This document shows positions 1-5,589 of a DNA stretch of 7,550 bases, one piece after another. The stretch is taken from contig JAJBVQ010000067.1 in assembly GCA_020859745.1 (NCBI GenBank), positions 1 to 7,550 of the forward strand. Reading direction: 5' to 3'. Below the pieces are notes generated by a model that saw only the letters and a list, made by a program, of their open reading frames with translations, made no database searches and had not been told where the DNA came from. The stretch is from Rikenellaceae bacterium. Its GTDB lineage: Bacteria; Bacteroidota; Bacteroidia; Bacteroidales; Rikenellaceae. Position 1 is the first letter of the stretch, and each line of letters opens with the position of its first letter. Position numbers and translations under genes: made by a program.

Positions 1-35
1 GAGGATGCTTGCGCATCCTAAATCTATCACAGCCT
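1..35 (+). repeat. Conserved 35-nt core of the repeat family, copy 1
   Basis: This block is 33/35 identical to the reverse complement of 3853-3887; the differences are at positions 8 (C/T) and 25 (T/G). Positions 2-19 form a perfect 7-bp hairpin with a 4-nt loop (AGGATGC-TTGC-GCATCCT). In the other copy the closing pair becomes a T/G wobble, so the hairpin is kept. It is followed by an AT-rich, unpaired-looking stretch (AAATC.ATCACAGCCT) that is also conserved. Confidence 0.8.
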
Positions 36-39
36 TAGC

Positions 40-109
40 TTTTGGGGTGCGGTGAACGGCGGCCATCAGCCGTTGTTACACTTAAGGCCGCCGCTCCCGC
101 GCCCCAAAA
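40..109 (+). repeat. Long GC-rich foldback in repeat copy 1
   Basis: The outer arms 40-52 and 97-109 pair over 13 positions with one G/T wobble. A small internal loop follows, and the inner arms 57-64 (CGGCGGCC) and 86-93 (GGCCGCCG) pair perfectly. The terminal loop is about 21 nt. The foldback sits between the 35-nt core and the 166-178 box, the same relative place as the foldback at 3773-3829 in the other copy, although the two sequences are not alike. Confidence 0.7.
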
Positions 110-164
110 AAATGAGGACTTCGGTAGACTGAGGAGTAGCGTAGCTGGCTCAAAAGTTTTTGGT

Positions 165-186
165 GCCGCTTTTTACAAAAAGCGGC
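165..186. repeat. Perfect inverted repeat joining blocks 2 and 3 of copy 1
   Basis: The two 10-nt arms (GCCGCTTTTT and AAAAAGCGGC) are separated by only AC. The same two arms exist in the 3517-4011 element but are separated there by about 144 nt (3548-3557 and 3702-3710). It lies 52 nt beyond the stop codon of the minus-strand gene, but on that strand no T-tract follows the stem, so it is a poor intrinsic terminator. It is better read as part of the repeat. Confidence 0.65.
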
Positions 187-237
187 AGTTCTCTCAAACC
201 CAAAGAACAGGGTTACAAACAAAAGATCCGTTTAGTG

Positions 238-3150
238 TCAGAAATCCATCGACAGCCCCACGCCGAAGTAGAACTTGTCGTTCGACGGCGAGGCCAGCGT
301 GAACTTGACCGTCGCCGGGCTGGTCGATCCCACCACGTTCAGCTCGAACGCGATATCCCCGCCGTATGACCAGATATCCCGGTTGCGCGTCGAGCCGCCC
401 CCGGCGAAATAGGCTCCCCGGCTGTAATCGCCGAACAGGTTGAGCCAGATGCGCTTGAAATAGATCAGCCCGTTGATCCCCCCGTCCGGATAGCAGAGCG
501 GGAAAGTGTAGTCCAGCGACCCCGCCCCGTAATATTTCGCCGCCCAGCCGTTGTAAGCCCCGCGCGGAAACAGCGGCTTCTGGGTGAAACCCAGCTCCGC
601 CTCCGTCTGGTACATTCCGGCCGCCCGTAGCGTGATGCTGTGGTTACGCATGAAACCCGGCAGGTAGCCCCGGGCGTAGAGGCTGTAAATCATCCCGAAA
701 CGGTCGTTGAACGCCCCCGTCACATCGGCACGCAGGGCGTAGCCCAGCCGCGGGGTGATGCTCCGCATCGACGCCCGCCGGTTGTCGCTCCACCACAAGG
801 AGGCCTGGTATTTCTGGTAACCTTTGGTAAAATGGGCCTCCCCAGGGACGTAAAGCAGTGAATTGTAGTGCGTCACCGTGAACGACGGTTGCAGCAGCCG
901 GAAATGGCTCCCGCCCGAAAACCGCAGCGGCACGGCGATGCTTCCCTTTGCATGTAGGTAATTCTTCAGGCCGCCCGGTGCGCGTATTCCCTCGTTATAG
1001 TCGTCCGCCGGGATATAAACCCCCTGTTTGCCACCCCCGTACTCCACCTCCGCCGTGATCTGCACCGGCAGCCCTGCGTACGTCCACGACGCTTGCAGCC
1101 AGTTGTCGCCGTGCAGCCGTCCGTAGGTCGCCGAGCCGTAGCTGTCGCCCATTACGCTCTGGAAAAAAAGGCTCGCCCCGAATCCGACGTTGAGCGTCCG
1201 CTCGTCGGTGTTCAGCAGGTCGTTCACGTCCGCTGCCACCGGCGCCCAGCTGTGGACGTTGAACCACCGCAGGGTCTTGTTGTACTTGCGCACCTTGTGC
1301 GTGGTGACGGAATCGTCCATCGGCAGAGAGGACATCTTCGGAACGTCCCACGCCGGCGCCGGGATATTCAGCAGGTTTTCCGGCAGCCGCGACCACAGCA
1401 CCGTGTCTTTTGTGGCTCCGACTCCTGTTTGCGAGGAAGCCACCATGTAGCCGTCCGCCGTGTAGGTGGTGAACAGCACCTGCGAGGTGTCCGCCGATGG
1501 GGAGTAGGCCCCGAACCGCGAAGTCGTGAGCCGCCGCTCCGTCAGATCCGGCGAAAGGAGGTCGATCGTGTGTATCTCGTCCTTCCCCGACTGTATGGAG
1601 CTGAAATAGAGGTTTCCCCGCCCGTCCGCCGTCAGGCCGCCGATGGTCACCATCGACGGCGCCGTAATATCCTCCACAGGCGTTAAAGTACCCTCCGCCG
1701 TCACCGACGTGCGGCACAGGTGCATCCCCTCTTCGCCCAATGCGATGAAGGCCAGTGTTCGGGTCGTGCTGTCCCACGCCATGCCGTGCAGGGTCGTCAG
1801 CAGGTCGAACCGCAGCCGGTCCGTCTCCCGGAAATCCCTTGCATCATGCAGCACCAGATCGCTCCCGCCCAGCGAATCCGGCGATACGGTGGCGATGAAT
1901 TCGCGTTCGCCCGCCGTCAGCGGCGTGGCGAAATAATTGGCCTGCCAGCGCCCGTAAACGCGCCGTTTCCCGGTCGTGAGGTCGAGGCTCCGCACCACCG
2001 AATAGTTCTTGTATTCCCACACCGGATGCGGCTTAAACTCCGTCCACCAGAGCGTGTTTCCGGCCAGCACCGGACGGCTCGACGGCGGCGCGATCCAGCG
2101 GAGTGTCCGTTCGGTATTCGCAGCCGTGTCGATCGTTACGAACCGTACCGGCGTGTTGTAGTCGGTCTTGGTCGCAAGAATACCCAGAGGCGAGAAAAGA
2201 GGGTCGGAGTAGGTCGTGAAGCCGCTCCGCTTATGCTGCGGGGCGGTCAGGGTGGCGTAACTGTCGGGCACCGCCGAATAGGGCTTCCAATGCTCGTACA
2301 GGTCGTTCAGGGCCATTCGGCTCAGGTCGCTCAGGTGGGTGTCGTGGTGCCGCTTGAGGTAGATGCGCAGCGGCACGATGAAGATGGGCCACTTCCCGGC
2401 GTACTCCACGGCATTGCCCCACATTTCCGGCCCGTGGTAGCGTTCGCCGGCGGCCACCATCTGGTAGCCGTATTCGTAGATGCCGGGAATATAGGTGCGG
2501 TACGATCCGGCGATCCATTTGTCGCTTTTGAGATCGACGTTGGCGCTGTCCGCCGCGAACAGGGCCCGCATCCCGACGGTGAACGACGGCTGGTAGGCGC
2601 GTCCGAATTCGGAGAATTGTGTTTCGGCCATCGTAGCGTCGCCTTCGAGGAACCATTTGGGTACCACGAGCATCCCCACGCAGGTTCCGGCCTGTCCGAA
2701 GAGCCACGAGGCGACGCGGGTCACGCCGCTGCGCAGCGAGGAGAGCTGCACGACGTGCCGGCTTTCGTGCACGGCGAGCTGTTTGAGCCACGGGTCGGCA
2801 TAGATATCCCCCGCGGGTGCGGTGGTCATCAGCTCCATCCGTTTGGGCGCCCAAACGACTTCACCGTTGGAGTAGAGGTTTTCGGTATGCAGCACGATGG
2901 GCAGCCGCTGGGGTGTGCGGGTGAATCCGCGGGTGATAGTGGGGGCGATGCTGTCCATGAATCCGGCCAGCGCTACGGCGGTCGGGGCGTAATAGTCGGG
3001 ATAGACGAGTTTGTACCGGGGGCTTTTGATCTGCCGCCACTTGATGTCCATGGGGCCGCGCCCGTTGTAGTAGAATTGCGCTTGCGCCGCCTGGGGCAGC
3101 AGGGCGAGGAGGAGCAATAGCCCGGCTAAGGGGCGGAGCATACGGGACAT
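238..3150 (-). CDS. Exported zinc-metallopeptidase / beta-propeller / outer-membrane beta-barrel protein
   Basis: Predicted 970-residue protein. Residues 1-24 form a signal peptide (hydrophobic LLLLLALLP run, then AQA|QFYY). Residues about 40-300 carry a gluzincin-type zinc site: HESRH at 128-132, with a likely third ligand Glu169 in WFLEGDA, as in peptidase MA-like families. Residues about 310-620 contain repeated strand-rich segments (SDPLFSPLG, YSPSADTSQVLF) resembling a TolB-type propeller. Residues about 650-970 look like an outer-membrane barrel, with alternating aromatic strands and a C-terminal Phe (SMDF). I infer a cell-envelope protein with its peptidase and propeller in the periplasm or at the surface; the substrate is unknown. 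The start at 3150 places the signal peptide at the N-terminus; a second ATG at 3141 is also possible. An upstream start at 3312 would add 54 Ser/Arg-rich residues overlapping the SUI1 gene and is rejected. It starts 10 nt after that gene, so co-transcription is likely. Confidence 0.85.
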   Translation of the reverse strand: MSRMLRPLAGLLLLLALLPQAAQAQFYYNGRGPMDIKWRQIKSPRYKLVYPDYYAPTAVALAGFMDSIAPTITRGFTRTPQRLPIVLHTENLYSNGEVVWAPKRMELMTTAPAGDIYADPWLKQLAVHESRHVVQLSSLRSGVTRVASWLFGQAGTCVGMLVVPKWFLEGDATMAETQFSEFGRAYQPSFTVGMRALFAADSANVDLKSDKWIAGSYRTYIPGIYEYGYQMVAAGERYHGPEMWGNAVEYAGKWPIFIVPLRIYLKRHHDTHLSDLSRMALNDLYEHWKPYSAVPDSYATLTAPQHKRSGFTTYSDPLFSPLGILATKTDYNTPVRFVTIDTAANTERTLRWIAPPSSRPVLAGNTLWWTEFKPHPVWEYKNYSVVRSLDLTTGKRRVYGRWQANYFATPLTAGEREFIATVSPDSLGGSDLVLHDARDFRETDRLRFDLLTTLHGMAWDSTTRTLAFIALGEEGMHLCRTSVTAEGTLTPVEDITAPSMVTIGGLTADGRGNLYFSSIQSGKDEIHTIDLLSPDLTERRLTTSRFGAYSPSADTSQVLFTTYTADGYMVASSQTGVGATKDTVLWSRLPENLLNIPAPAWDVPKMSSLPMDDSVTTHKVRKYNKTLRWFNVHSWAPVAADVNDLLNTDERTLNVGFGASLFFQSVMGDSYGSATYGRLHGDNWLQASWTYAGLPVQITAEVEYGGGKQGVYIPADDYNEGIRAPGGLKNYLHAKGSIAVPLRFSGGSHFRLLQPSFTVTHYNSLLYVPGEAHFTKGYQKYQASLWWSDNRRASMRSITPRLGYALRADVTGAFNDRFGMIYSLYARGYLPGFMRNHSITLRAAGMYQTEAELGFTQKPLFPRGAYNGWAAKYYGAGSLDYTFPLCYPDGGINGLIYFKRIWLNLFGDYSRGAYFAGGGSTRNRDIWSYGGDIAFELNVVGSTSPATVKFTLASPSNDKFYFGVGLSMDF

Positions 3151-3160
3151 AAAGCGTGTG

Positions 3161-3502
3161 TCAGATTTTGCGGGCTTTATACCCCGCCTCGGTGAGTATC
3201 TGGACGATCTTGTCCCGGAAGTCGCCCTGGATGATGATCTCGCCCTCTTTGGCGGTGCCGCCGACGCCGCATTTCTGCTTGAGGAGTTTGCACAGCTTTT
3301 TGAGGTCGTCATTCGTGCCTACGAAGTCAGCAACGAGGGTCACTTGCTTGCCGCCGCGGTTCCGCCGGTCGAGGGCGACGCGCAACCTCTGCTTCCCGGG
3401 CGCAAGTGTCTCTTGCTCCTCGGTGGTCTCTGAGGTGTATTCGAAGTCGGGATTCGTGGAGTAAACGGTTCCCAATCGCGATTTCCAGTCGTTTATGCTC
3501 AT
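3161..3502 (-). CDS. SUI1/YciH-family translation initiation factor
   Basis: Predicted 113-residue protein. Residues about 35-112 match the SUI1 (eIF1-like) fold by eye: a basic first strand (RLRVALDRRNRGGKQVTLV), a helix (DDLKKLCKLLKQKCGVGG), then EGEIIIQGDFRDKIVQILTEAGY. The GGT...GEIIIQGD signature is typical of the family. Bacterial members act around the small ribosomal subunit at initiation, but their exact role is not well settled. The first 30 residues are acidic and probably flexible. The ATG at 3502 starts MSINDWKSRLG, typical of Bacteroidetes members. The reading frame stays open upstream through the whole inserted element as far as 4039, which could tempt an annotator to add 179 residues; those residues look like translated non-coding DNA. 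The gene lies 14 nt downstream of the element's terminal repeat, so its upstream signals may have been altered by the insertion. Confidence 0.92.
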   Translation of the reverse strand: MSINDWKSRLGTVYSTNPDFEYTSETTEEQETLAPGKQRLRVALDRRNRGGKQVTLVADFVGTNDDLKKLCKLLKQKCGVGGTAKEGEIIIQGDFRDKIVQILTEAGYKARKI

Positions 3503-3516
3503 TCTTAAATTTATCT

Positions 3517-3537
3517 GTTCGTTTTTATCTCTACCCC
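3517..3537 (+). repeat. Terminal inverted repeat, left
   Basis: This is identical over 21 nt to the reverse complement of 3991-4011. Just inside it, CCCC-GTA-TGGG can form a small hairpin, paralleled at the other end by TACCC-CTGGA-GGGTA (read on the minus strand). The end lies 14 nt upstream of the SUI1 start codon. Confidence 0.85.
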
Positions 3538-3660
3538 GTATGGGACTGCCGCTTTTTAACTTCGTTTTGCCTGTTGGGCTTCCTCCTTGTGCCTCGGCCA
3601 TCGGAGCAAACACCATGGCATCTCGGCTACAGTGTCGGTTCCTCGCGCTACCTCGCCAAA

Positions 3661-3674
3661 GACCGCTGGCGGTC
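3661..3674. repeat. Small palindrome inside the element's variable segment
   Basis: GACCGC-TG-GCGGTC is a perfect palindrome; adding the flanking A and T gives 7 bp. It lies in the roughly 144-nt segment (3558-3701) that copy 1 lacks. The 10-mer GCGGTCTCTG that begins inside it (3669-3678) recurs at 3934-3943, so the element carries internal repeats. Confidence 0.6.
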
Positions 3675-3772
3675 TCTGGTCTCGGAACGCTGCTCGGTTG
3701 TAAAAAGCGGACCCGTTGGTCTTCCGGGCTGTAACTACCCGTTTCTGCGGCGAGCGTAGCGAGCCGCGCAGG

Positions 3773-3829
3773 CCGGAGCCACCCCGGGCGGAGGGCTGCA
3801 ACCTTCGGTTTTGCCCCCGCTGGCTCCGG
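3773..3829. repeat. Long foldback in the element interior
   Basis: CCGGAGCCA (3773-3781) pairs perfectly with TGGCTCCGG (3821-3829). Inside it, GCGG plus GGGC (3788-3796, with A3792 bulged) pairs with GCCCCCGC (3813-3820), and AACC-TTC-GGTT (3800-3810) closes the tip. It occupies the position of the 40-109 foldback in copy 1 but shares no obvious sequence with it. Confidence 0.7.
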
Positions 3830-3852
3830 ACCCGCCCGTTGCGCCAAAAGTG

Positions 3853-3887
3853 AGGCTGTGATCGATTTAGGATGCGCAAACATCCTC
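3853..3887 (-). repeat. Conserved 35-nt core of the repeat family, copy 2
   Basis: Read on the minus strand it matches positions 1-35 at 33 of 35 positions, including the small AGGATG...CATCCT hairpin. It lies about 104 nt inside the right terminal repeat of the element. Confidence 0.8.
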
Positions 3888-3990
3888 GAAAATTCGGCTT
3901 CGCCTTCCTCCTTCTTGCAAGGCATAGCCGCGAGCGGTCTCTGCTCTTGCTGGCAGCGTCGGTTGTTCACAAAAAGAACAGTACCCTCCA

Positions 3991-4011
3991 GGGGTAGAGA
4001 TAAAAACGAAC
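3991..4011 (-). repeat. Terminal inverted repeat, right
   Basis: This is the exact 21-nt partner of 3517-3537. Its outer end lies 2 nt beyond the pepP stop codon, so the element abuts the gene without cutting it. Confidence 0.85.
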
Positions 4012-4013
4012 GG

Positions 4014-5405
4014 TTATTTAGCCATTGCCGTTTCGACATCGTCCGGTGTGATCGGCGCGCGGTGCTTGCTGATCAGGCGGTTACCCTTCGGCGTGATCAG
4101 GATATCATCCTCCAGCCGGATACCCCCGAAATCGAAATAAGCATGCAATTTCGGGAAATTGATAAACGCCGAATTGATATGCTCCCGCTCCCACTTTTCG
4201 ATCAGCGCCGGGATAAAATAAATCCCCGGCTCCACCGTCACCACATGCCCCGGCTTCAAAGCCTTGCCCATCCGTAAAGCCCCCAGGCCGAACTGCGTGC
4301 TCCGCGTGGTGGCATCGTCATAGCCCACATACTTCTCGCCCAGCCCCTCCATATCGTGCACATCCAGCCCCATCTGGTGTCCCAGCCCGTGCGGCATGAA
4401 AAGCGCCGCCGCGCCCGTCGCCACCGCCTCCTCCGGGTCCCCCTTCATCAGCCCCAGCGCCGTCAGCCCCTTCGCGATCACCTTCATCGCCTCCGTATGC
4501 ACACTCTGGTACGTCACCCCCGGCTTGGCCAGCTCCTGCCCCCTGGCATTCGCCGCCAGCACGATGTCGTAAATCTCCCGTTGCTTCTGCGTGAACTTGC
4601 CGCTCACCGGCAGCGTCCGCGTGTGGTCGCTCGCATAGCCCATCGCATTCTCCGCCCCCGCGTCGATCAGCAGCAGCCGGCCATTCTCCAGCCGTCCCGA
4701 GTAACTCAGATTGTGCAGCGTTTCGCCGTGCTGCGACACGATGCTGCGAAACGAAGTCCGTCCTCCGCCGTGCGCCGCGATCTTATCCAGCTCCACCGCA
4801 ATGTCCAGCTCCCCCAGCCCCTCGCGGCACATGCTCATCGCCGTCGTGTGCATCTTATAGCCCGTCATGGCCACCTCTTCGAGCTGGGCGATCTCCTCCG
4901 GCTGTTTGATCTCGCGCATCGAGACGATCGCGCGGATCAGGTCGCGCGAAACATGATCCTTAAGTCGCTCCACGGTAATCCCCAGCAGCGAGGCCAACTG
5001 CCATTTGGTCTCCCCCCGGTACGGCGGCACGAAGTGAATTTTGCGTCCTTTCTTGATCGCGCTGTTCAGCGTCGCCGCCAGTTCCAGCAGGTTACCCGCC
5101 GACTTGACCCCCGCCAGCGCCGCCTGTTCCCGCACGGTGGGCTGCGGCCCCATCCAGATCAGGTCGTCCATCGTCCAGTCGTTGGCGTAGAGGCAGTCCG
5201 TGTCGCGGTCCACGTCGATGACACCGACGAAACCCGGCTGCGGGAGACCGAAATAGTAGAGGAAATTGCTGTCCTGCCGGAAACCGTAGGCGTTGGCCGG
5301 GTAGTTGATCGGCGAGTCGTTGTTGCCGGGCAGGAGGATAACGCCGCTTTTGATCTTTTTGCGCAGGGCGTTGCGGCGCGCAGTGTAGGTTTCGGGTGTG
5401 AACAT
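4014..5405 (-). CDS. pepP: Xaa-Pro aminopeptidase (aminopeptidase P, M24B family)
   Basis: Predicted 463-residue cytoplasmic enzyme that removes an N-terminal residue preceding proline. Residues about 1-140 form the AMP_N domain and about 175-445 the pita-bread M24 catalytic domain. The five di-metal ligands are visible: Asp248 (LLIDAGAE), Asp260 (ASDHTRT), His343 (HGLGHQMG), Glu392 (VTVEPGIY) and Glu432 (GGIRLEDD). His350 (GLDVHD) fits the second active-site histidine. The stretch between Glu392 and Glu432 is long, resembling prolidase-like members. No signal peptide is seen. The start at 5405 (MFTPETYTARR) fits the family. An in-frame ATG at 5441 would add MTYKRTHTHTRS, which looks like translated leader and is rejected. 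The likely promoter is at 5481-5511. It was probably once tightly linked to the SUI1 gene, from which the 495-bp element now separates it. Confidence 0.93.
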   Translation of the reverse strand: MFTPETYTARRNALRKKIKSGVILLPGNNDSPINYPANAYGFRQDSNFLYYFGLPQPGFVGVIDVDRDTDCLYANDWTMDDLIWMGPQPTVREQAALAGVKSAGNLLELAATLNSAIKKGRKIHFVPPYRGETKWQLASLLGITVERLKDHVSRDLIRAIVSMREIKQPEEIAQLEEVAMTGYKMHTTAMSMCREGLGELDIAVELDKIAAHGGGRTSFRSIVSQHGETLHNLSYSGRLENGRLLLIDAGAENAMGYASDHTRTLPVSGKFTQKQREIYDIVLAANARGQELAKPGVTYQSVHTEAMKVIAKGLTALGLMKGDPEEAVATGAAALFMPHGLGHQMGLDVHDMEGLGEKYVGYDDATTRSTQFGLGALRMGKALKPGHVVTVEPGIYFIPALIEKWEREHINSAFINFPKLHAYFDFGGIRLEDDILITPKGNRLISKHRAPITPDDVETAMAK

Positions 5406-5434
5406 GGATCGTGTATGTGTATGGGTTCGTTTGT

Positions 5435-5451
5435 ACGTCAACTAACGTCAA
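5435..5451. promoter_or_regulatory. Tandem 7-bp direct repeat in the pepP leader
   Basis: ACGTCAA occurs twice, at 5435-5441 and 5445-5451, with start points 10 bp apart (about one helical turn). It lies 30-46 nt upstream of the pepP start and downstream of the candidate promoter. It could be an operator, but a repeat this short may be chance. Confidence 0.25.
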
Positions 5452-5480
5452 AGGAGCCCTTTTTACTATTTTGCACGTTG

Positions 5481-5511
5481 TAAAAGTAGGCTTTTTGTGA
5501 CTTTTCTCAAA
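5481..5511 (-). promoter_or_regulatory. Candidate Bacteroidetes-type promoter for pepP
   Basis: Read on the minus strand: TTTG (5511-5508), exactly 19 nt, then TACTTTTA (5488-5481), matching the Bacteroidetes sigma-factor pattern TTTG-N19/20-TAnnTTTG at all but the last base. Transcription would begin near 5474, giving a leader of about 70 nt. The -33 TTTG overlaps the T-tract of the upstream gene's terminator, a compact terminator-promoter arrangement. Confidence 0.45.
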
Positions 5512-5557
5512 AACATATCACCCGTCACGGTCGCCTTCGGGCAATGGCCGCGACGGG
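5509..5557 (-). terminator. Probable intrinsic terminator after the choloylglycine hydrolase gene
   Basis: CCCGTC (5521-5526) pairs with GACGGG (5552-5557), with further pairing inside (CGG/CCG and GCC-TTCG-GGC). On the minus strand the stem is followed, after 7 nt, by TTTTT (5513-5509). The gap before the T-run makes it weaker than the terminator at 6703-6735. It sits 33 nt past the stop codon. Confidence 0.55.
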
Positions 5558-5589
5558 CGTTAACAGGTATTAGAGGGTGGGGTGCTGTC

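Larger units (their letters stand above)
1..227 (+). repeat. Partial, diverged copy of a structured intergenic repeat element (copy 1)
   Basis: This 237-nt non-coding stretch lies downstream of the metallopeptidase-barrel gene and runs off the left edge of the window. It shares three blocks with the element at 3517-4011, in the same order but on the opposite strand. Block 1 is 1-35, matching the reverse complement of 3853-3887 at 33 of 35 positions. Block 2 is 166-178, identical over 13 nt to the reverse complement of 3698-3710. Block 3 is 177-189, identical over 13 nt to the reverse complement of 3545-3557. The distance from block 1 to block 2 is also similar (130 nt here, 142 nt there). The right end is not sharp: the region near 207-227 matches the terminal repeat of the other copy at only about half of its positions, so the end is approximate. 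No convincing gene is seen in it. Confidence 0.75.
3517..4011 (-). mobile_element. MITE-like 495-bp non-autonomous element with 21-bp terminal inverted repeats (copy 2)
   Basis: The ends 3517-3537 and 3991-4011 are perfect 21-bp inverted repeats (outer end GTTCGTTTTTATCTC). Allowing one mismatch the repeats reach 23 bp (3515-3537 and 3991-4013), and the flanks then both read TTAT (3511-3514 and 4014-4017), a possible 4-bp target duplication. Removing the element and one TTAT would leave the pepP stop only 8 nt from the SUI1 ATG, an ordinary operon junction. No transposase or other convincing gene lies inside. The interior holds several hairpins and the 35-nt core shared with positions 1-35, so it belongs to a repeated family. 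Strand is given by the orientation of that core. It could instead be a structured RNA or regulatory repeat rather than a transposon derivative; the sequence alone does not decide. Confidence 0.65.

Noticed and set aside
165..186. Intrinsic terminator of the metallopeptidase-barrel gene
   Set aside because: The stem is strong but no T-tract follows it on the minus strand, and the same arms are 144 nt apart in the other repeat copy, so it is a repeat feature first.
42..302. 86-codon plus-strand frame at the left end
   Set aside because: It runs through the repeat's hairpins into the antisense of the barrel gene's 3' end; no motif and no ribosome-binding context.
995..1777. 260-codon minus-strand frame inside the barrel gene
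   Set aside because: It is an alternative frame of the real gene with a Gly/Arg/Asp-rich product and no domain; the main frame has clear barrel strands.
1720..3120. 466-codon open frame on the plus strand
   Set aside because: It is antisense to the metallopeptidase-barrel gene, is Arg/Gly/His-rich without recognisable motifs, and follows from GC-rich codon use on the other strand.
3151..3312. 54-residue N-terminal extension of the metallopeptidase-barrel gene
   Set aside because: It overlaps the SUI1 coding sequence almost entirely, is Ser/Arg-rich, and would bury an excellent signal peptide.
3556..3879. 107-codon minus-strand frame inside the element
   Set aside because: It is Arg/Gln-rich with no domain, crosses the foldbacks, and would not be kept in copy 1, which lacks much of the region. 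Most likely non-coding.
1..4011. Invertible segment (phase variation) between the two opposed repeat copies
   Set aside because: The inverted homology is only about 35 bp plus short boxes, no recombinase gene is in view, and the enclosed genes are whole with no outward promoter switch visible.
4356..5483. 375-codon open frame on the plus strand
   Set aside because: It is antisense to pepP, whose metal ligands are all intact; the product is low-complexity Arg/Val/His-rich.
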